Positions 1 to 8,943 of a stretch of DNA of 47,126 nt are shown in pieces; the first letter of the stretch is position 1, and every line of letters starts with the position of its first letter. The notes beneath the pieces were generated by a model. The model did not search any database and had not been told where the DNA came from. It saw only the letters and a program-made list of their open reading frames with translations. The position numbers and the translations under genes were made by a program. The stretch covers positions 1 through 47,126 of the forward strand of contig VSNT01000010.1 in NCBI GenBank assembly GCA_009774465.1, written 5' to 3'. Origin of the DNA: Lachnospiraceae bacterium. GTDB lineage: Bacteria > Bacillota_A > Clostridia > Lachnospirales > Lachnospiraceae.

Positions 1-145
1 CAATCAAATCCTAACACAGAAAAAGGTGCTTTCCTATTTCTTTCTATTCTGTTTTCCTACATAAACTTTACCCTAGCCTGCAACATAAATGATACCAAAA
101 TCTCTGCCGCACTGCCATGTGAGATAGTCTGGCATTTTTTATTAT

Positions 146-1558
146 CTACACCACAAATCCCGCAGAAACACCTTTAAGGTCGGCAGATGCCCGCTTATTA
201 CTGCATGTTTCCTGATAAATCCCCTCTGCCATATTGGAAATTTCAATCACATTATCCGTCGCATTTTGAATGCCGGATGCGCTTTCTTTGGTGGATGTGG
301 AAATTCCTTCAATTCCTTCGCTGATGCTGCAAATCCTGTTATTCATCTGTCTGACGCTTCCCTGTATATTTCCCATGATTTCCGCTACAGTGTCCGCATC
401 TTCTAAATAACGTGTTGTCATCATTTCAAAGTTTTTGTAATCTTCCATGATATCCTGATGGATAAAGCCCAGCATATCCTGGCTGCACTTACAGAGCGCA
501 TGTACCGCTTCTATTACCTGATTGTTTAAAATCTGTATTGCGCCTGCATTCTTTTTACTGTTATCTGCCAATGCCCGTATCTCATCTGCGACTACTGCAA
601 ATCCCTTTCCTGCCTCTCCTGCCCTTGCTGCTTCAATTGCAGCATTTAATGCCAGCAGATTTGTCTTTGCCGCAATTTCCAAAATGGCGTCCGTAAGCCC
701 GGCAACTTTGTTAATATTCTCACTGTCCCTGATACTTTTTTCCATAACAGCCTTAATATCATTTGCAGTATTCTCTGTTCTTTCTTTACTCTGCCAGGTC
801 TTTTGTCTGATAAATTCTGCCCTCTCCCTTAATTCCGCTGAAAACCGGGTTCCGTGATTCACCTCGCCTGAAATTTCTTTTGTTTCCTTTGTAATCTCAT
901 GCATTTTCTCATTCATCTGTCTGGTAAGCACAGCAATCTCCTGACTGGCCGCCGTCAACTCCTCCATAACAGAAGAAAGTCCTCCTATTTTATCATTTGA
1001 TATCTCCACCTGATATTCCATCTTACCGGCAGAAACCTCAATATGTAATGCGCTTTCCTTTACCTGTGCAATCACATTGTAAAATGCTTCCAACAGTTGA
1101 TTGGTACTTCTTTGCATTCTACCGATTTCATCTGCATGTTTTACCGGAATTCTTTCTGTCAGATTGCCTTTTCCCTCTGCAATATCCCCTGCGATCCGGA
1201 GCAATCTTTCACTTACGTTCTTAATCGGATTAAGAAGATATTTCTGCATAATGAAAATAGTAAGTATAACACACAAAACACAGATTGCGGAAATCATGCG
1301 ATTCATCATAAGCACCCGGTGAATATTTTCTTCCACCTCCATCTGTGCGCTGTGAAGACAAAGCGCAACGCTTTCCGCTTTCTTTTCTATTGAACCATAA
1401 AGATTTTGTATCTGCATATAATTTTGCATCATTTCTGAGCTGGACTGTTTGATTCGATTTAAATTTGTCATTGAAAACACTATGTTGAACACCACTGCTG
1501 TCAAAACAGCAATCATGCATATCATAACTTTTACCTGAACAGAAGCAATTTTTTTCAT
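146..1558 (-). CDS. Methyl-accepting chemotaxis protein with very short external sensor
   Basis: Membrane chemoreceptor that would signal to CheA/CheW. Two membrane segments (about residues 10-30 and 85-105) flank only about 55 extracytoplasmic residues, too few for a complete four-helix or Cache sensor. A HAMP-like region follows, then the signalling domain with the conserved hairpin tip (TNLLALNAAIEAARAGE, then GKGFAVVADEIRALA). The start at 1558 is chosen because a GGAG lies 7 nt upstream and the ATG overlaps the GH78 stop as ATGA; the ATG at 1564 sits only 2 nt from that GGAG. It is therefore probably the last gene of the sugar-uptake/glycosidase operon. The family is certain; the ligand is unknown. 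Confidence 0.93.
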   Translation of the reverse strand: MKKIASVQVKVMICMIAVLTAVVFNIVFSMTNLNRIKQSSSEMMQNYMQIQNLYGSIEKKAESVALCLHSAQMEVEENIHRVLMMNRMISAICVLCVILTIFIMQKYLLNPIKNVSERLLRIAGDIAEGKGNLTERIPVKHADEIGRMQRSTNQLLEAFYNVIAQVKESALHIEVSAGKMEYQVEISNDKIGGLSSVMEELTAASQEIAVLTRQMNEKMHEITKETKEISGEVNHGTRFSAELRERAEFIRQKTWQSKERTENTANDIKAVMEKSIRDSENINKVAGLTDAILEIAAKTNLLALNAAIEAARAGEAGKGFAVVADEIRALADNSKKNAGAIQILNNQVIEAVHALCKCSQDMLGFIHQDIMEDYKNFEMMTTRYLEDADTVAEIMGNIQGSVRQMNNRICSISEGIEGISTSTKESASGIQNATDNVIEISNMAEGIYQETCSNKRASADLKGVSAGFVV

Positions 1559-4119
1559 AGACATTCTCCATTATTATCAAAACAATAACTGCCACATTTT
1601 AGAATATGGCTTTTCCCATTGGGAAAAACTACCCTTGCGCTTGCAGGAAAGGGTATTTTAATCTTATATTCAAATCCTCTTTCCTCCTGATAAATCCATT
1701 CACTTTCGTATGTACCATAAACAGAATCCCAGCTTCCCTTTACATAAGAAAAGCGTTTATCCGGCAAAGGCCTTATCAGCATTGGAACCCCTGCCTGCAT
1801 ATCCGGCATAAAGCCGCACATATATCGGTACATCCAGTCTGCAATGCTTCCATAAGCGTAATGATTGAGGCTGTTCATTCCTGTTCCGCTGATTTTCCCA
1901 TCCTCTCCTAATGAATTCCATCTCTCCCATACCGTTGTTGCTCCTAAATTTACCTCATACAGCCAGCCCGGATACTCCTCGTTCAGCAGCAGATCATAGG
2001 CAGTCTCATTTAAACCGTTTTCCGATAAAGCAGGGCATAATACCGGAGTACCTGCAAATCCTGTATTTAAATGTCCCTTATTTTCCTTTATCTTTTCCCT
2101 CAAATTTTCAATTAATTTTTCTTTTCCCTTTTCAGGATACAGGCCGATAAATAAAAGAAAGGCAAAGGCGGTCTGTGTTGCTTCCGTTTTCAGTTCTCCG
2201 TCTGACTCAAAGTAAAACTGGAAAAAAGCCTCCTTAATCTTTTTCGCCAGCTTTTCATACTTTTCCGCCTCTGAAAGCTTTAACGCTTCTCCCGCCTTTG
2301 CAAGGGTTAAGGCCGACCAGTAATAACAGGCGGATGCAAGAAGAGAGGTGTCAGTTTTTCCAACAGGATTATTTAAGTCTCCGTTATCAAGGGCAAGCCA
2401 GTCCCCCAACTGCCTGTCATTCTGCCATAAATAAGGCACCGCATTTTCTTTCACTCGCCCGCTTACATATTCCACCCATGCTTTCATCATAGGATATTGC
2501 TCCTTAAGTAATGAATAATCTCCATAGTATTGAAATAACATCCAGGGCAGCATAACCGCTGCGTCCCCCCACACGCATACGCCACTGTCAATGTAAAATG
2601 GATTGGTGTTTTCCCGAACCGGAACTTTAGGCCTTGGCACAAAAAATGGCACCGCACCATTTAACAATTTCTGCTCCTTATATAAACTCTTCGTGTAATG
2701 CCTGAAAAAAGCTGCACTGTCCATATGAAAACATGCAGTACGGGCAAAAATATTGGCGTCTCCCGTCCACCCCATACGTTCATCCCTCTGCGGACAGTCT
2801 GTAGGTATATCAAGAAAATTGCACTTCTGGGAACGGATTGTATTTTCAAACAATTGGTTAACCTTTTCATTGGATGTTTGAATGGTTCCGGTCTGTTCCA
2901 AATCCGACATAATTCGATATGCCTTAAACCGAAGTTTCTGCACTTTCTCAATTCCTTCTACCTTCACATACCGAAATCCATAATAGGTAAAATGAGGACG
3001 TACTGTCTTTTCTCTTCCATCTGAAATGTAGACAAATTCTGCTCTGGCAGTTCTTAAATTATCCCGATAAAATTTCCCTTCCTGAAGCACTTCACCATAC
3101 TGTAATCTGATCTTCTGTCCCTTTTTCAGTGTTCCGCAAAACTCCACCCATCCTGTAATGCTCTCTCCAAAATCCAGTACAAGAGATTCTCCTTCTCCTG
3201 TTTCGGAAATCGGCAGAAACTCCTGCACTTTGCGGATAGGCGGACTTGTTCTTGCCTCCAGCAGGTCCGTACTTTCATCCAAAACAGAAACTGGCAGCCA
3301 CACAGGCTCTATGGTATCATCCTGCACTTCTCCGTCGTAGATTCCGTTTGTCCCAATGCAGCTTCTGAATGCCTGCCATGTGCCATCCGTAAAAATATGC
3401 TCTTTTCTACCATCTTCATAAGTTAAAAATAACTCTCCGATACATTTTTTCCTATCTCCATAAAGATCATAGTACTCGTCATCAAAGCCAAATCTCCCCT
3501 TATACCATCCCTCTCCAAGAAGAACGCTGATACGGTTTTCACCTTCCTGTAAAAGGCCTGTCAGGTCAAAAGTCTGATATTCCTGTAAAAGGTCATAAGA
3601 ATGGTACCCGGGAAGAAGGTATTCGTCACCTGCTTTTTCCTGGTTCACCTCAATTTCATACAATCCGGCGCCAAAAAAGTAAAGTCTTGCCTCCGATAAC
3701 TTCCCCTGTATCGTAAAATCCTTATACAAAACAGGCATGTGCTCTCTGTCTTCCGGCGCTGTAATCCAGCAGGCATTCCACGTTTCTTCCATCTTGGCTG
3801 TCTCAAACCAGGCAGTCTCACTCTCCACCCATTCCTCTTTGGCGCATTTTACCATCACTTTCCAGAAATAGCGTGTTCTTGGTTTTGGCAAAAGGGAGGC
3901 TTCTATCTGACAATACCTGTAATCTTCAAGCTCTCCACTGTCATAAACAAGACAGTCCATGCTCTCTTTAAGAGATACAATCATCCGCACTTTATAGGAG
4001 CATACTGCTCCTTCCGCCAATATTCTCCATGAAAATGTGAGATAAGAAAAATCATATCCAAGGGGATTTTCCAAATGATTTACCCTTAAATGTTCTACTG
4101 CCATATGCCCTCTTTTCAT
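1555..4119 (-). CDS. Cytoplasmic alpha-L-rhamnosidase, GH78
   Basis: Hydrolyses terminal alpha-L-rhamnose from rhamnosides or rhamno-oligosaccharides. The 854-residue protein has the GH78 layout: N-terminal beta domains, an (alpha/alpha)6 barrel from about residue 415, and a C-terminal beta domain. The acidic motif DERMGWTGD at 446-454 carries the expected general acid Glu447, and TTVWERW holds the expected general base Glu732. There is no signal peptide, so the substrate must be imported first, presumably by the ABC importer encoded upstream. A GGAAG precedes the ATG at 4119; a second ATG five codons in (AVEHLRVNHLENPLG) is also possible. Its end overlaps the chemoreceptor start by 4 nt. Confidence 0.95.
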   Translation of the reverse strand: MKRGHMAVEHLRVNHLENPLGYDFSYLTFSWRILAEGAVCSYKVRMIVSLKESMDCLVYDSGELEDYRYCQIEASLLPKPRTRYFWKVMVKCAKEEWVESETAWFETAKMEETWNACWITAPEDREHMPVLYKDFTIQGKLSEARLYFFGAGLYEIEVNQEKAGDEYLLPGYHSYDLLQEYQTFDLTGLLQEGENRISVLLGEGWYKGRFGFDDEYYDLYGDRKKCIGELFLTYEDGRKEHIFTDGTWQAFRSCIGTNGIYDGEVQDDTIEPVWLPVSVLDESTDLLEARTSPPIRKVQEFLPISETGEGESLVLDFGESITGWVEFCGTLKKGQKIRLQYGEVLQEGKFYRDNLRTARAEFVYISDGREKTVRPHFTYYGFRYVKVEGIEKVQKLRFKAYRIMSDLEQTGTIQTSNEKVNQLFENTIRSQKCNFLDIPTDCPQRDERMGWTGDANIFARTACFHMDSAAFFRHYTKSLYKEQKLLNGAVPFFVPRPKVPVRENTNPFYIDSGVCVWGDAAVMLPWMLFQYYGDYSLLKEQYPMMKAWVEYVSGRVKENAVPYLWQNDRQLGDWLALDNGDLNNPVGKTDTSLLASACYYWSALTLAKAGEALKLSEAEKYEKLAKKIKEAFFQFYFESDGELKTEATQTAFAFLLFIGLYPEKGKEKLIENLREKIKENKGHLNTGFAGTPVLCPALSENGLNETAYDLLLNEEYPGWLYEVNLGATTVWERWNSLGEDGKISGTGMNSLNHYAYGSIADWMYRYMCGFMPDMQAGVPMLIRPLPDKRFSYVKGSWDSVYGTYESEWIYQEERGFEYKIKIPFPASARVVFPNGKSHILKCGSYCFDNNGECL

Positions 4120-4186
4120 GCTGCTTCCTTCCCTTCACATCAAGCACCACCACGTTCTGCCGGCCAACTTATTCATTCCTGTCTTT

Positions 4187-5872
4187 TTAGCAGGAAAGTT
4201 CTTCTCTCCCGCAAAAGGGATCAATGGGACTTTTCCCTTTAAATAAGCTTTCCCCTGTTATTTTGCCTATTACCGCCTTTAAAAAATATTCATTATTAGA
4301 GTAACAGTTGATGTAGGTTTTGATCATAGGCACATCCAGCAAATGATAGGGATTGGCCACGCTGATAAACAATGTGGGCACCTCATCCACAAACCAGGGC
4401 ACATTATTCCCCTGTCCCCAAAAGGTATACCAATTCAACCTGCTGGTGGTCATATTGCTTGCATTTTCAACATTACCTATGTAAATGACAAGATCATATT
4501 TCTCCTTAAAGTTTTTTACATTGTCCACACCCATTTCAAAATTTTCTTTTTGATAAATAGACACCTGAAAGGCTCTTTTTTCCAATTCTTCCTTCACCTG
4601 ATTAAGAACTCTATCATTTGACGGAAAATCGCCTAAAATCTCAAGCAGAATCCTTGGATACTTCTGCGCATTGACCGGAAGCAAATTCTGTGTATCCTTT
4701 ACCAGCGTAATTGCCTGATCTGCCAGCTCCTGTGTCCATTTTATGTGCTGGCTGCATTTTAATACTGTAAGGGTATCTTCTTTAGGCACCAATGCATGTG
4801 CGGCGGTTTTTTCATGAAGATGCAGCGCAGCTTTTAAAGCAAGTATCCTTCTGTTGGCCTCCAGCAGACGTTTTTCCGATAAAATGCCCTTTTGATACCC
4901 CTCCATCATAAACTGATAATCTTCCGCCAAATCCTTGTTAAATAAAAACATATCGCAGCCATTTTCTATTGCTGTGGGCACTGACAAATGCCTTGCCATT
5001 GCGGCTGTAAATCCTACCATAGGCGTGGCGTCCGTAATAATCAGCCCGTTAAATCCCAATTTTCCACGCAGCAACCCGTTTAACAGTTCCTTTGACAATG
5101 ATGCCGGAACCGGCTTTTTCCCAGTGGTGCTGTTAAAAAATTCCTGATAGGCAGGCATTGCAATATGCCCTGCCATTACGGTTAATGCGCTTTCATTAAT
5201 CAGCCTTTGATACACCTTTCCAAAACTTTCATCCCACTGGGTTATGGACAGGCTGTTGACAGAAGTAAGCAGATGCTGATCTCTTTCATCCACCCCGTCT
5301 CCCGGAAAATGTTTAATGGAAACTGCCATGTTGCTTTCTCTGGCAGCACGTATATATTCTCCCGCAAATTCACAGACGATATCTGGATCATCCCCATAGG
5401 TCCTTATATTGGTAATTGGATTATGATAATTCATATCAATATCAATTACAGGTGCAAACGCCCAGTTGATTCCAAGCGCTGCTGCCTCTGTACAGGCAAT
5501 TTTTCCCAGCCGGTATGCATATTTTTTATCCCCTGCCGCCGCACATGCCATCTGTTTCCCATAGGGCGTCCCATCTGTAGCCGCGCCATCTCCGCCTGCC
5601 TCCAGATTAGAGGGAATCAGTAAAGGAATTTTTGAATGCTCCTGGGCATATGCAAAAGTATCCCGCATTTCTCTGCCTGCTCCATCCCTGAAAAATAATC
5701 CTCCAATATGAAAGTCAAGCAGCATATTTAAATACTCCGGCTCCGTAGAATAACCAATTGGGCAGAAAAGCTGCCCGATCTTTTCTTCCAGCGTCATCTG
5801 CTCCAGTGTCTTTTCCACCCAGACAATATCCGCATCACATAAATGAAAAGGCGCCTGCTTTAAATCCATCAT
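4187..5872 (-). CDS. GH3 family enzyme, NagZ-like (beta-N-acetylhexosaminidase or phosphorylase)
   Basis: GH3 TIM barrel followed by a short alpha/beta sandwich domain, 561 residues, no signal peptide. KHFPGDG at 187-193 is followed by the Asp198-x-His200 dyad that serves as acid/base in NagZ-type GH3 enzymes, and the likely nucleophile is Asp281 in LIITDA. This Asp-His type includes beta-N-acetylglucosaminidases and, in characterised cases such as Nag3 of Cellulomonas fimi, phosphorylases. The beta-phosphoglucomutase-like gene 18 nt upstream would suit a phosphorolytic product. GGAG lies 8 nt before the ATG. It probably trims sugars from the same imported rhamnose-containing glycoside. Family firm, substrate unknown. 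Confidence 0.9.
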   Translation of the reverse strand: MMDLKQAPFHLCDADIVWVEKTLEQMTLEEKIGQLFCPIGYSTEPEYLNMLLDFHIGGLFFRDGAGREMRDTFAYAQEHSKIPLLIPSNLEAGGDGAATDGTPYGKQMACAAAGDKKYAYRLGKIACTEAAALGINWAFAPVIDIDMNYHNPITNIRTYGDDPDIVCEFAGEYIRAARESNMAVSIKHFPGDGVDERDQHLLTSVNSLSITQWDESFGKVYQRLINESALTVMAGHIAMPAYQEFFNSTTGKKPVPASLSKELLNGLLRGKLGFNGLIITDATPMVGFTAAMARHLSVPTAIENGCDMFLFNKDLAEDYQFMMEGYQKGILSEKRLLEANRRILALKAALHLHEKTAAHALVPKEDTLTVLKCSQHIKWTQELADQAITLVKDTQNLLPVNAQKYPRILLEILGDFPSNDRVLNQVKEELEKRAFQVSIYQKENFEMGVDNVKNFKEKYDLVIYIGNVENASNMTTSRLNWYTFWGQGNNVPWFVDEVPTLFISVANPYHLLDVPMIKTYINCYSNNEYFLKAVIGKITGESLFKGKSPIDPFCGREELSC

Positions 5873-5890
5873 TTTCTCATCTCCATATTT

Positions 5891-6529
5891 TTATATCATA
5901 ATCTTCAGCAGTTCCTTAAAAGATTTAAGCGCATAATCCGCCATCTTATCCTCTCCTGCTTCTCCTAATCCTGCCGCATCAAAGCCTCCACTTTTCGCTG
6001 CCTGTATTCCGGCTTTTGCATCCTCCACTACAAGACTTTTGTCCGGCGGTATGCTTAAAAATTCCGCCGCCTTTAAAAACACCTCCGGATCCGGCTTTGA
6101 TTTTGATATATTTGTTCCGTCACTGACCGCATCAAAATAATCTTTTAACCCTAGACGCTCCAGAATAAACTTTGCATTTTTACTGGAAGAACCAATTGCC
6201 AGCTTTAATCCCCGTCCTCTTAATTCATCCAGCACTGCCTTCACTTCTAAAGATAAATCCTTTTCCGTCATCTGCCCAAGGAATCTTTTATACTCTTCAT
6301 TTTTTCTCTCTGCAAGTGCATATTTTTCCTCTTCGGAAAGAGTCCCATGAAAATTTTCCAGAATAATCTCAAGACTTTCCATTCGGCTGACTCCCCGAAG
6401 ACGATTGTTAATTTTCTCGTCAAAATAAGTTTCCAGATCATCTGCAATTTTTTTCCATGCAAGATAATGATAGTGATCTGTAAAGCAGATGACTCCATCC
6501 AAATCCAAAATAACTGCCTGATATTTCAT
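5891..6529 (-). CDS. pgmB: HAD hydrolase, beta-phosphoglucomutase family
   Basis: HAD-superfamily protein of the beta-phosphoglucomutase type, which interconverts beta-glucose 1-phosphate and glucose 6-phosphate through an aspartyl phosphate. The DLDGV motif near the N-terminus supplies the nucleophile and acid Asp, followed by a helical cap, SSSKN (motif II), the KPDPEVF lysine motif and VVEDAKAGIQAA (motif IV). The start at 6529 has GGAG 6 nt upstream; the ATG four codons earlier (6541) has no ribosome site. It sits between the importer and the GH3 gene in one operon, suggesting that a sugar phosphate arises in the pathway. Sugar-phosphate phosphatase activity is the alternative. Confidence 0.85.
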   Translation of the reverse strand: MKYQAVILDLDGVICFTDHYHYLAWKKIADDLETYFDEKINNRLRGVSRMESLEIILENFHGTLSEEEKYALAERKNEEYKRFLGQMTEKDLSLEVKAVLDELRGRGLKLAIGSSSKNAKFILERLGLKDYFDAVSDGTNISKSKPDPEVFLKAAEFLSIPPDKSLVVEDAKAGIQAAKSGGFDAAGLGEAGEDKMADYALKSFKELLKIMI

Positions 6530-6546
6530 CTCAATCTCCATTTTGT

Positions 6547-7545
6547 TTACTGATTTTTTCGCCTGTTTATATAGTTCTTTAATGTAACCAGCTCCAAAAT
6601 CTTATTTTCATTGTTCAGATAAATTAAAAATCCTACCAGGATAAGGGCTGTTACAATCTGCTGAATGGAGGAATCCACATTTAGCCTTGCATACATTAAT
6701 GAAATGAACGCTGTAGTCACCGCCCCTAAGAGATATCCTATTTTTTCATTGCAGAATCTTCCAATGAATCCGCCAATAAACATAGGCAAAAATGCGGTAA
6801 ACATTGTGCCTATGGAGCCAAAATTAAGTGCCATCTGAATGGTTCCTGTATTGGTTGCACTGATGAATCCCACTACCCCCATAAGCGCTCCTGATATGGT
6901 GTAACATCCAATTGCATTGGGAATTTCTCTTATCCCTGTATTTACCGCCACTTTCTGCCCTGACATCAAAGCCTTATAGTCATACCCAAACTGGGTATAA
7001 TCAAAGAGAAAAATAAATACAATAAGGCCAATCCCAATAACCAGAAGATAATTTACTACGCTGGGAAAGCTTGTCAGTTCTTTGTTTGCCACAAAGGAAA
7101 CCCCGTAGCCTTTTGTGATAGAAAATGCAAGTCCTTCATAAAAAAGCGCCACGCCAAGGGATACGATGATAGGCGGAAGTTTAACAATCACATAAACAGC
7201 GCCTGAGAGCATCCCAAACAGGGTACCTGCAAGCATAGAAACTGCAAGCATAACAGGTGTAGAAAGCCCTGCCGAATTACATATGGATGCGCTGATCACA
7301 GAAGAAAGAAGCGCTACCGAACCAATTGAAAAGTCAAATCTTCCGCTGTTTAAGTTGAGGGACAGCGCAAAAGTTACAAGCATGACAGACGCCGCCGCCC
7401 TGAAAAACAAAATCCAGTTTCCCGTTGTCTCAAACAATTTCACTCCCTTAAGGCTGCACAAAAGAAATACAATCAGAAATGTTCCCACTGGAATAACAGC
7501 TATTTTAACTATTCTTGTAAAAATATTATTATTGTTTGTGTTCAT
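6547..7545 (-). CDS. Sugar ABC transporter permease (RbsC-like)
   Basis: Polytopic permease of the branched-chain/ribose type (BPD_transp_2) with roughly eight to ten hydrophobic segments over 332 residues. The conserved region ending in NLNSGRFDFSIGSVALLSS and the loop near AVNTGIREIPNAIGCY are typical. It forms the membrane channel with the second permease (8944-9903) and the double-NBD ATPase (9913-11433). AAGGA precedes the ATG. It is separated from the lipoprotein gene by a strong hairpin and followed after 17 nt by the beta-phosphoglucomutase-like gene. Confidence 0.92.
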   Translation of the reverse strand: MNTNNNNIFTRIVKIAVIPVGTFLIVFLLCSLKGVKLFETTGNWILFFRAAASVMLVTFALSLNLNSGRFDFSIGSVALLSSVISASICNSAGLSTPVMLAVSMLAGTLFGMLSGAVYVIVKLPPIIVSLGVALFYEGLAFSITKGYGVSFVANKELTSFPSVVNYLLVIGIGLIVFIFLFDYTQFGYDYKALMSGQKVAVNTGIREIPNAIGCYTISGALMGVVGFISATNTGTIQMALNFGSIGTMFTAFLPMFIGGFIGRFCNEKIGYLLGAVTTAFISLMYARLNVDSSIQQIVTALILVGFLIYLNNENKILELVTLKNYINRRKNQ

Positions 7546-7577
7546 GTTTTTTCCTTTATATGTATGCTGCTGTTTAT

Positions 7578-7617
7578 GGAAGGCTGCTGCTCATGAAAAT
7601 GAGCCTTACAGCCTTCC
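7578..7617 (-). other. Intercistronic RNA hairpin between binding protein and permease
   Basis: Two stacked stems: GGAAGGCTG pairs with CAGCCTTCC (9 bp), and inside it GCTCAT pairs with ATGAGC around a four-base loop. There is no T-run after it, so it is not a standard intrinsic terminator. Position directly behind the solute-binding-protein stop suggests an RNA that stabilises the upstream message and lets the binding protein exceed the permease. Confidence 0.65.
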
Positions 7618-7627
7618 AGGCCTTTTG

Positions 7628-8884
7628 CTACTTCATTGCCTGAATTTCTTCAAAGCTATATTGACTTACAAATTTTTCAAATGCCTCGTAATCTGCTGTA
7701 AGCAGGGTATCCAGCATCTCCTTTGTATAAGCGGGAGCTTCCACGCTGCTGTCCACTGCAAAATAGGTATTAAATTCTTCAGCGCTTGTAGCTACCCAGT
7801 ATCCCTGACTTAATGCAAGGGCATTTCCTTCCCCGTCCCGGACGGGAGAGCCTAAAGCCGCTCTGTAGGAAGCAATAAATACAGGTCCAATGCTTGCGGA
7901 AAATTTTCCTGCAAGATAATCAAGCATTCCCGCTTCCATCGCCTCGCCATAGCTGCTTGCATACGCATCCACACTGGCAATTTTTACGCCTTCGCCTGCT
8001 GCTGTTCCAAAGAAATCGGAACCATTTCCTACTGCAAGAATCACCTCCAGATCAGGAGTCTGTGCCATTTGCGCACACTTTCCAAACCATGCATCATCCA
8101 TGTCATAACCGCCAACATACCCTGCCAGGTTAATGCTTCCAATTGCGCCGGTTTCCACTGCTCCATCTGCAAAAATCTGACCAATAATTGCATCCTTGTC
8201 TGTCGCACCTTTGTAAGATGCACCTTCACCGCCTGCTTCCACCATAGCTGTCAACATACCTGCCGCACGATAAATATGCATTTCCGTATAGTAGGGAATG
8301 GCGCCGCCGAAAATGGCAAAATTGGTTTTTCCCTGATCCAGATAATACTTTGCCATCTGGTACCCAGTCTCAAACTCAATATCCAAAGAAGGGCCAATTG
8401 CTCCTACATAGTGCTCATATCCTTTATAGGTTTCGTATTCCTCCGCTGTCAATGTTCCTGTAGCTACTGCATAATATACGCCTGCATCCTCGCACTGCTC
8501 CAACTGTGCCGCCCGGTCGAAGCTTGAAAAGGAGATAATTGCCTTACAATTATTTGTGATAAAAGTGTCAATGGCAGAAGTTTCTCCTGCTGCATCTGTC
8601 AGTTCATCGGAATAAACCAGCTCTACATTATACTGATTTTGAATATACTCCGTGTAATAGCTGCGAAAAGCAAGCGCTTCCGCTGTCGTTGCATCAGACA
8701 CTAAAACCCCCATCTTTACCTTCTGGCTCATGTCAAGCTCTGCCACTTCATTTGATTCTGCCTGTTCCTGTGTTTCCTGCTGTGAGCCCGCATCTGCCGG
8801 CTCACTGTTTTCCTTACTTCCACAGCCGGCCAGTAACGAGATTGTCATAGCCGTACTAAGTATAATTGCCCATACCTTTTTCAT
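7628..8884 (-). CDS. Sugar ABC transporter substrate-binding lipoprotein
   Basis: Extracytoplasmic sugar receptor of the periplasmic-binding type 1 fold, anchored by lipidation. The signal peptide ends in LLAGC, giving lipid-modified Cys21, followed by a Ser/Glu/Gln-rich linker; the mature part starts at KVKMGVLVSD. The start at 8884 is chosen because AAGGAGG lies 9 nt upstream and the signal peptide begins there; the open frame extends 21 codons further without a signal sequence. Given the GH78 and rha genes, L-rhamnose or a rhamnoside is the expected ligand, as in RhaS-type importers, but the sequence alone does not prove it. Confidence 0.92.
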   Translation of the reverse strand: MKKVWAIILSTAMTISLLAGCGSKENSEPADAGSQQETQEQAESNEVAELDMSQKVKMGVLVSDATTAEALAFRSYYTEYIQNQYNVELVYSDELTDAAGETSAIDTFITNNCKAIISFSSFDRAAQLEQCEDAGVYYAVATGTLTAEEYETYKGYEHYVGAIGPSLDIEFETGYQMAKYYLDQGKTNFAIFGGAIPYYTEMHIYRAAGMLTAMVEAGGEGASYKGATDKDAIIGQIFADGAVETGAIGSINLAGYVGGYDMDDAWFGKCAQMAQTPDLEVILAVGNGSDFFGTAAGEGVKIASVDAYASSYGEAMEAGMLDYLAGKFSASIGPVFIASYRAALGSPVRDGEGNALALSQGYWVATSAEEFNTYFAVDSSVEAPAYTKEMLDTLLTADYEAFEKFVSQYSFEEIQAMK

Positions 8885-8943
8885 ATCCTTATTCCTCCTT
8901 AAATTGTTTATGTATAAAGTGTTTTCACCAAATACCGCTGTTG

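Noticed and set aside
1..145. Terminator after the first chemoreceptor gene
   Set aside because: Only a TGCCA/TGGCA pair with a 12-nt loop could be found; too weak to call.
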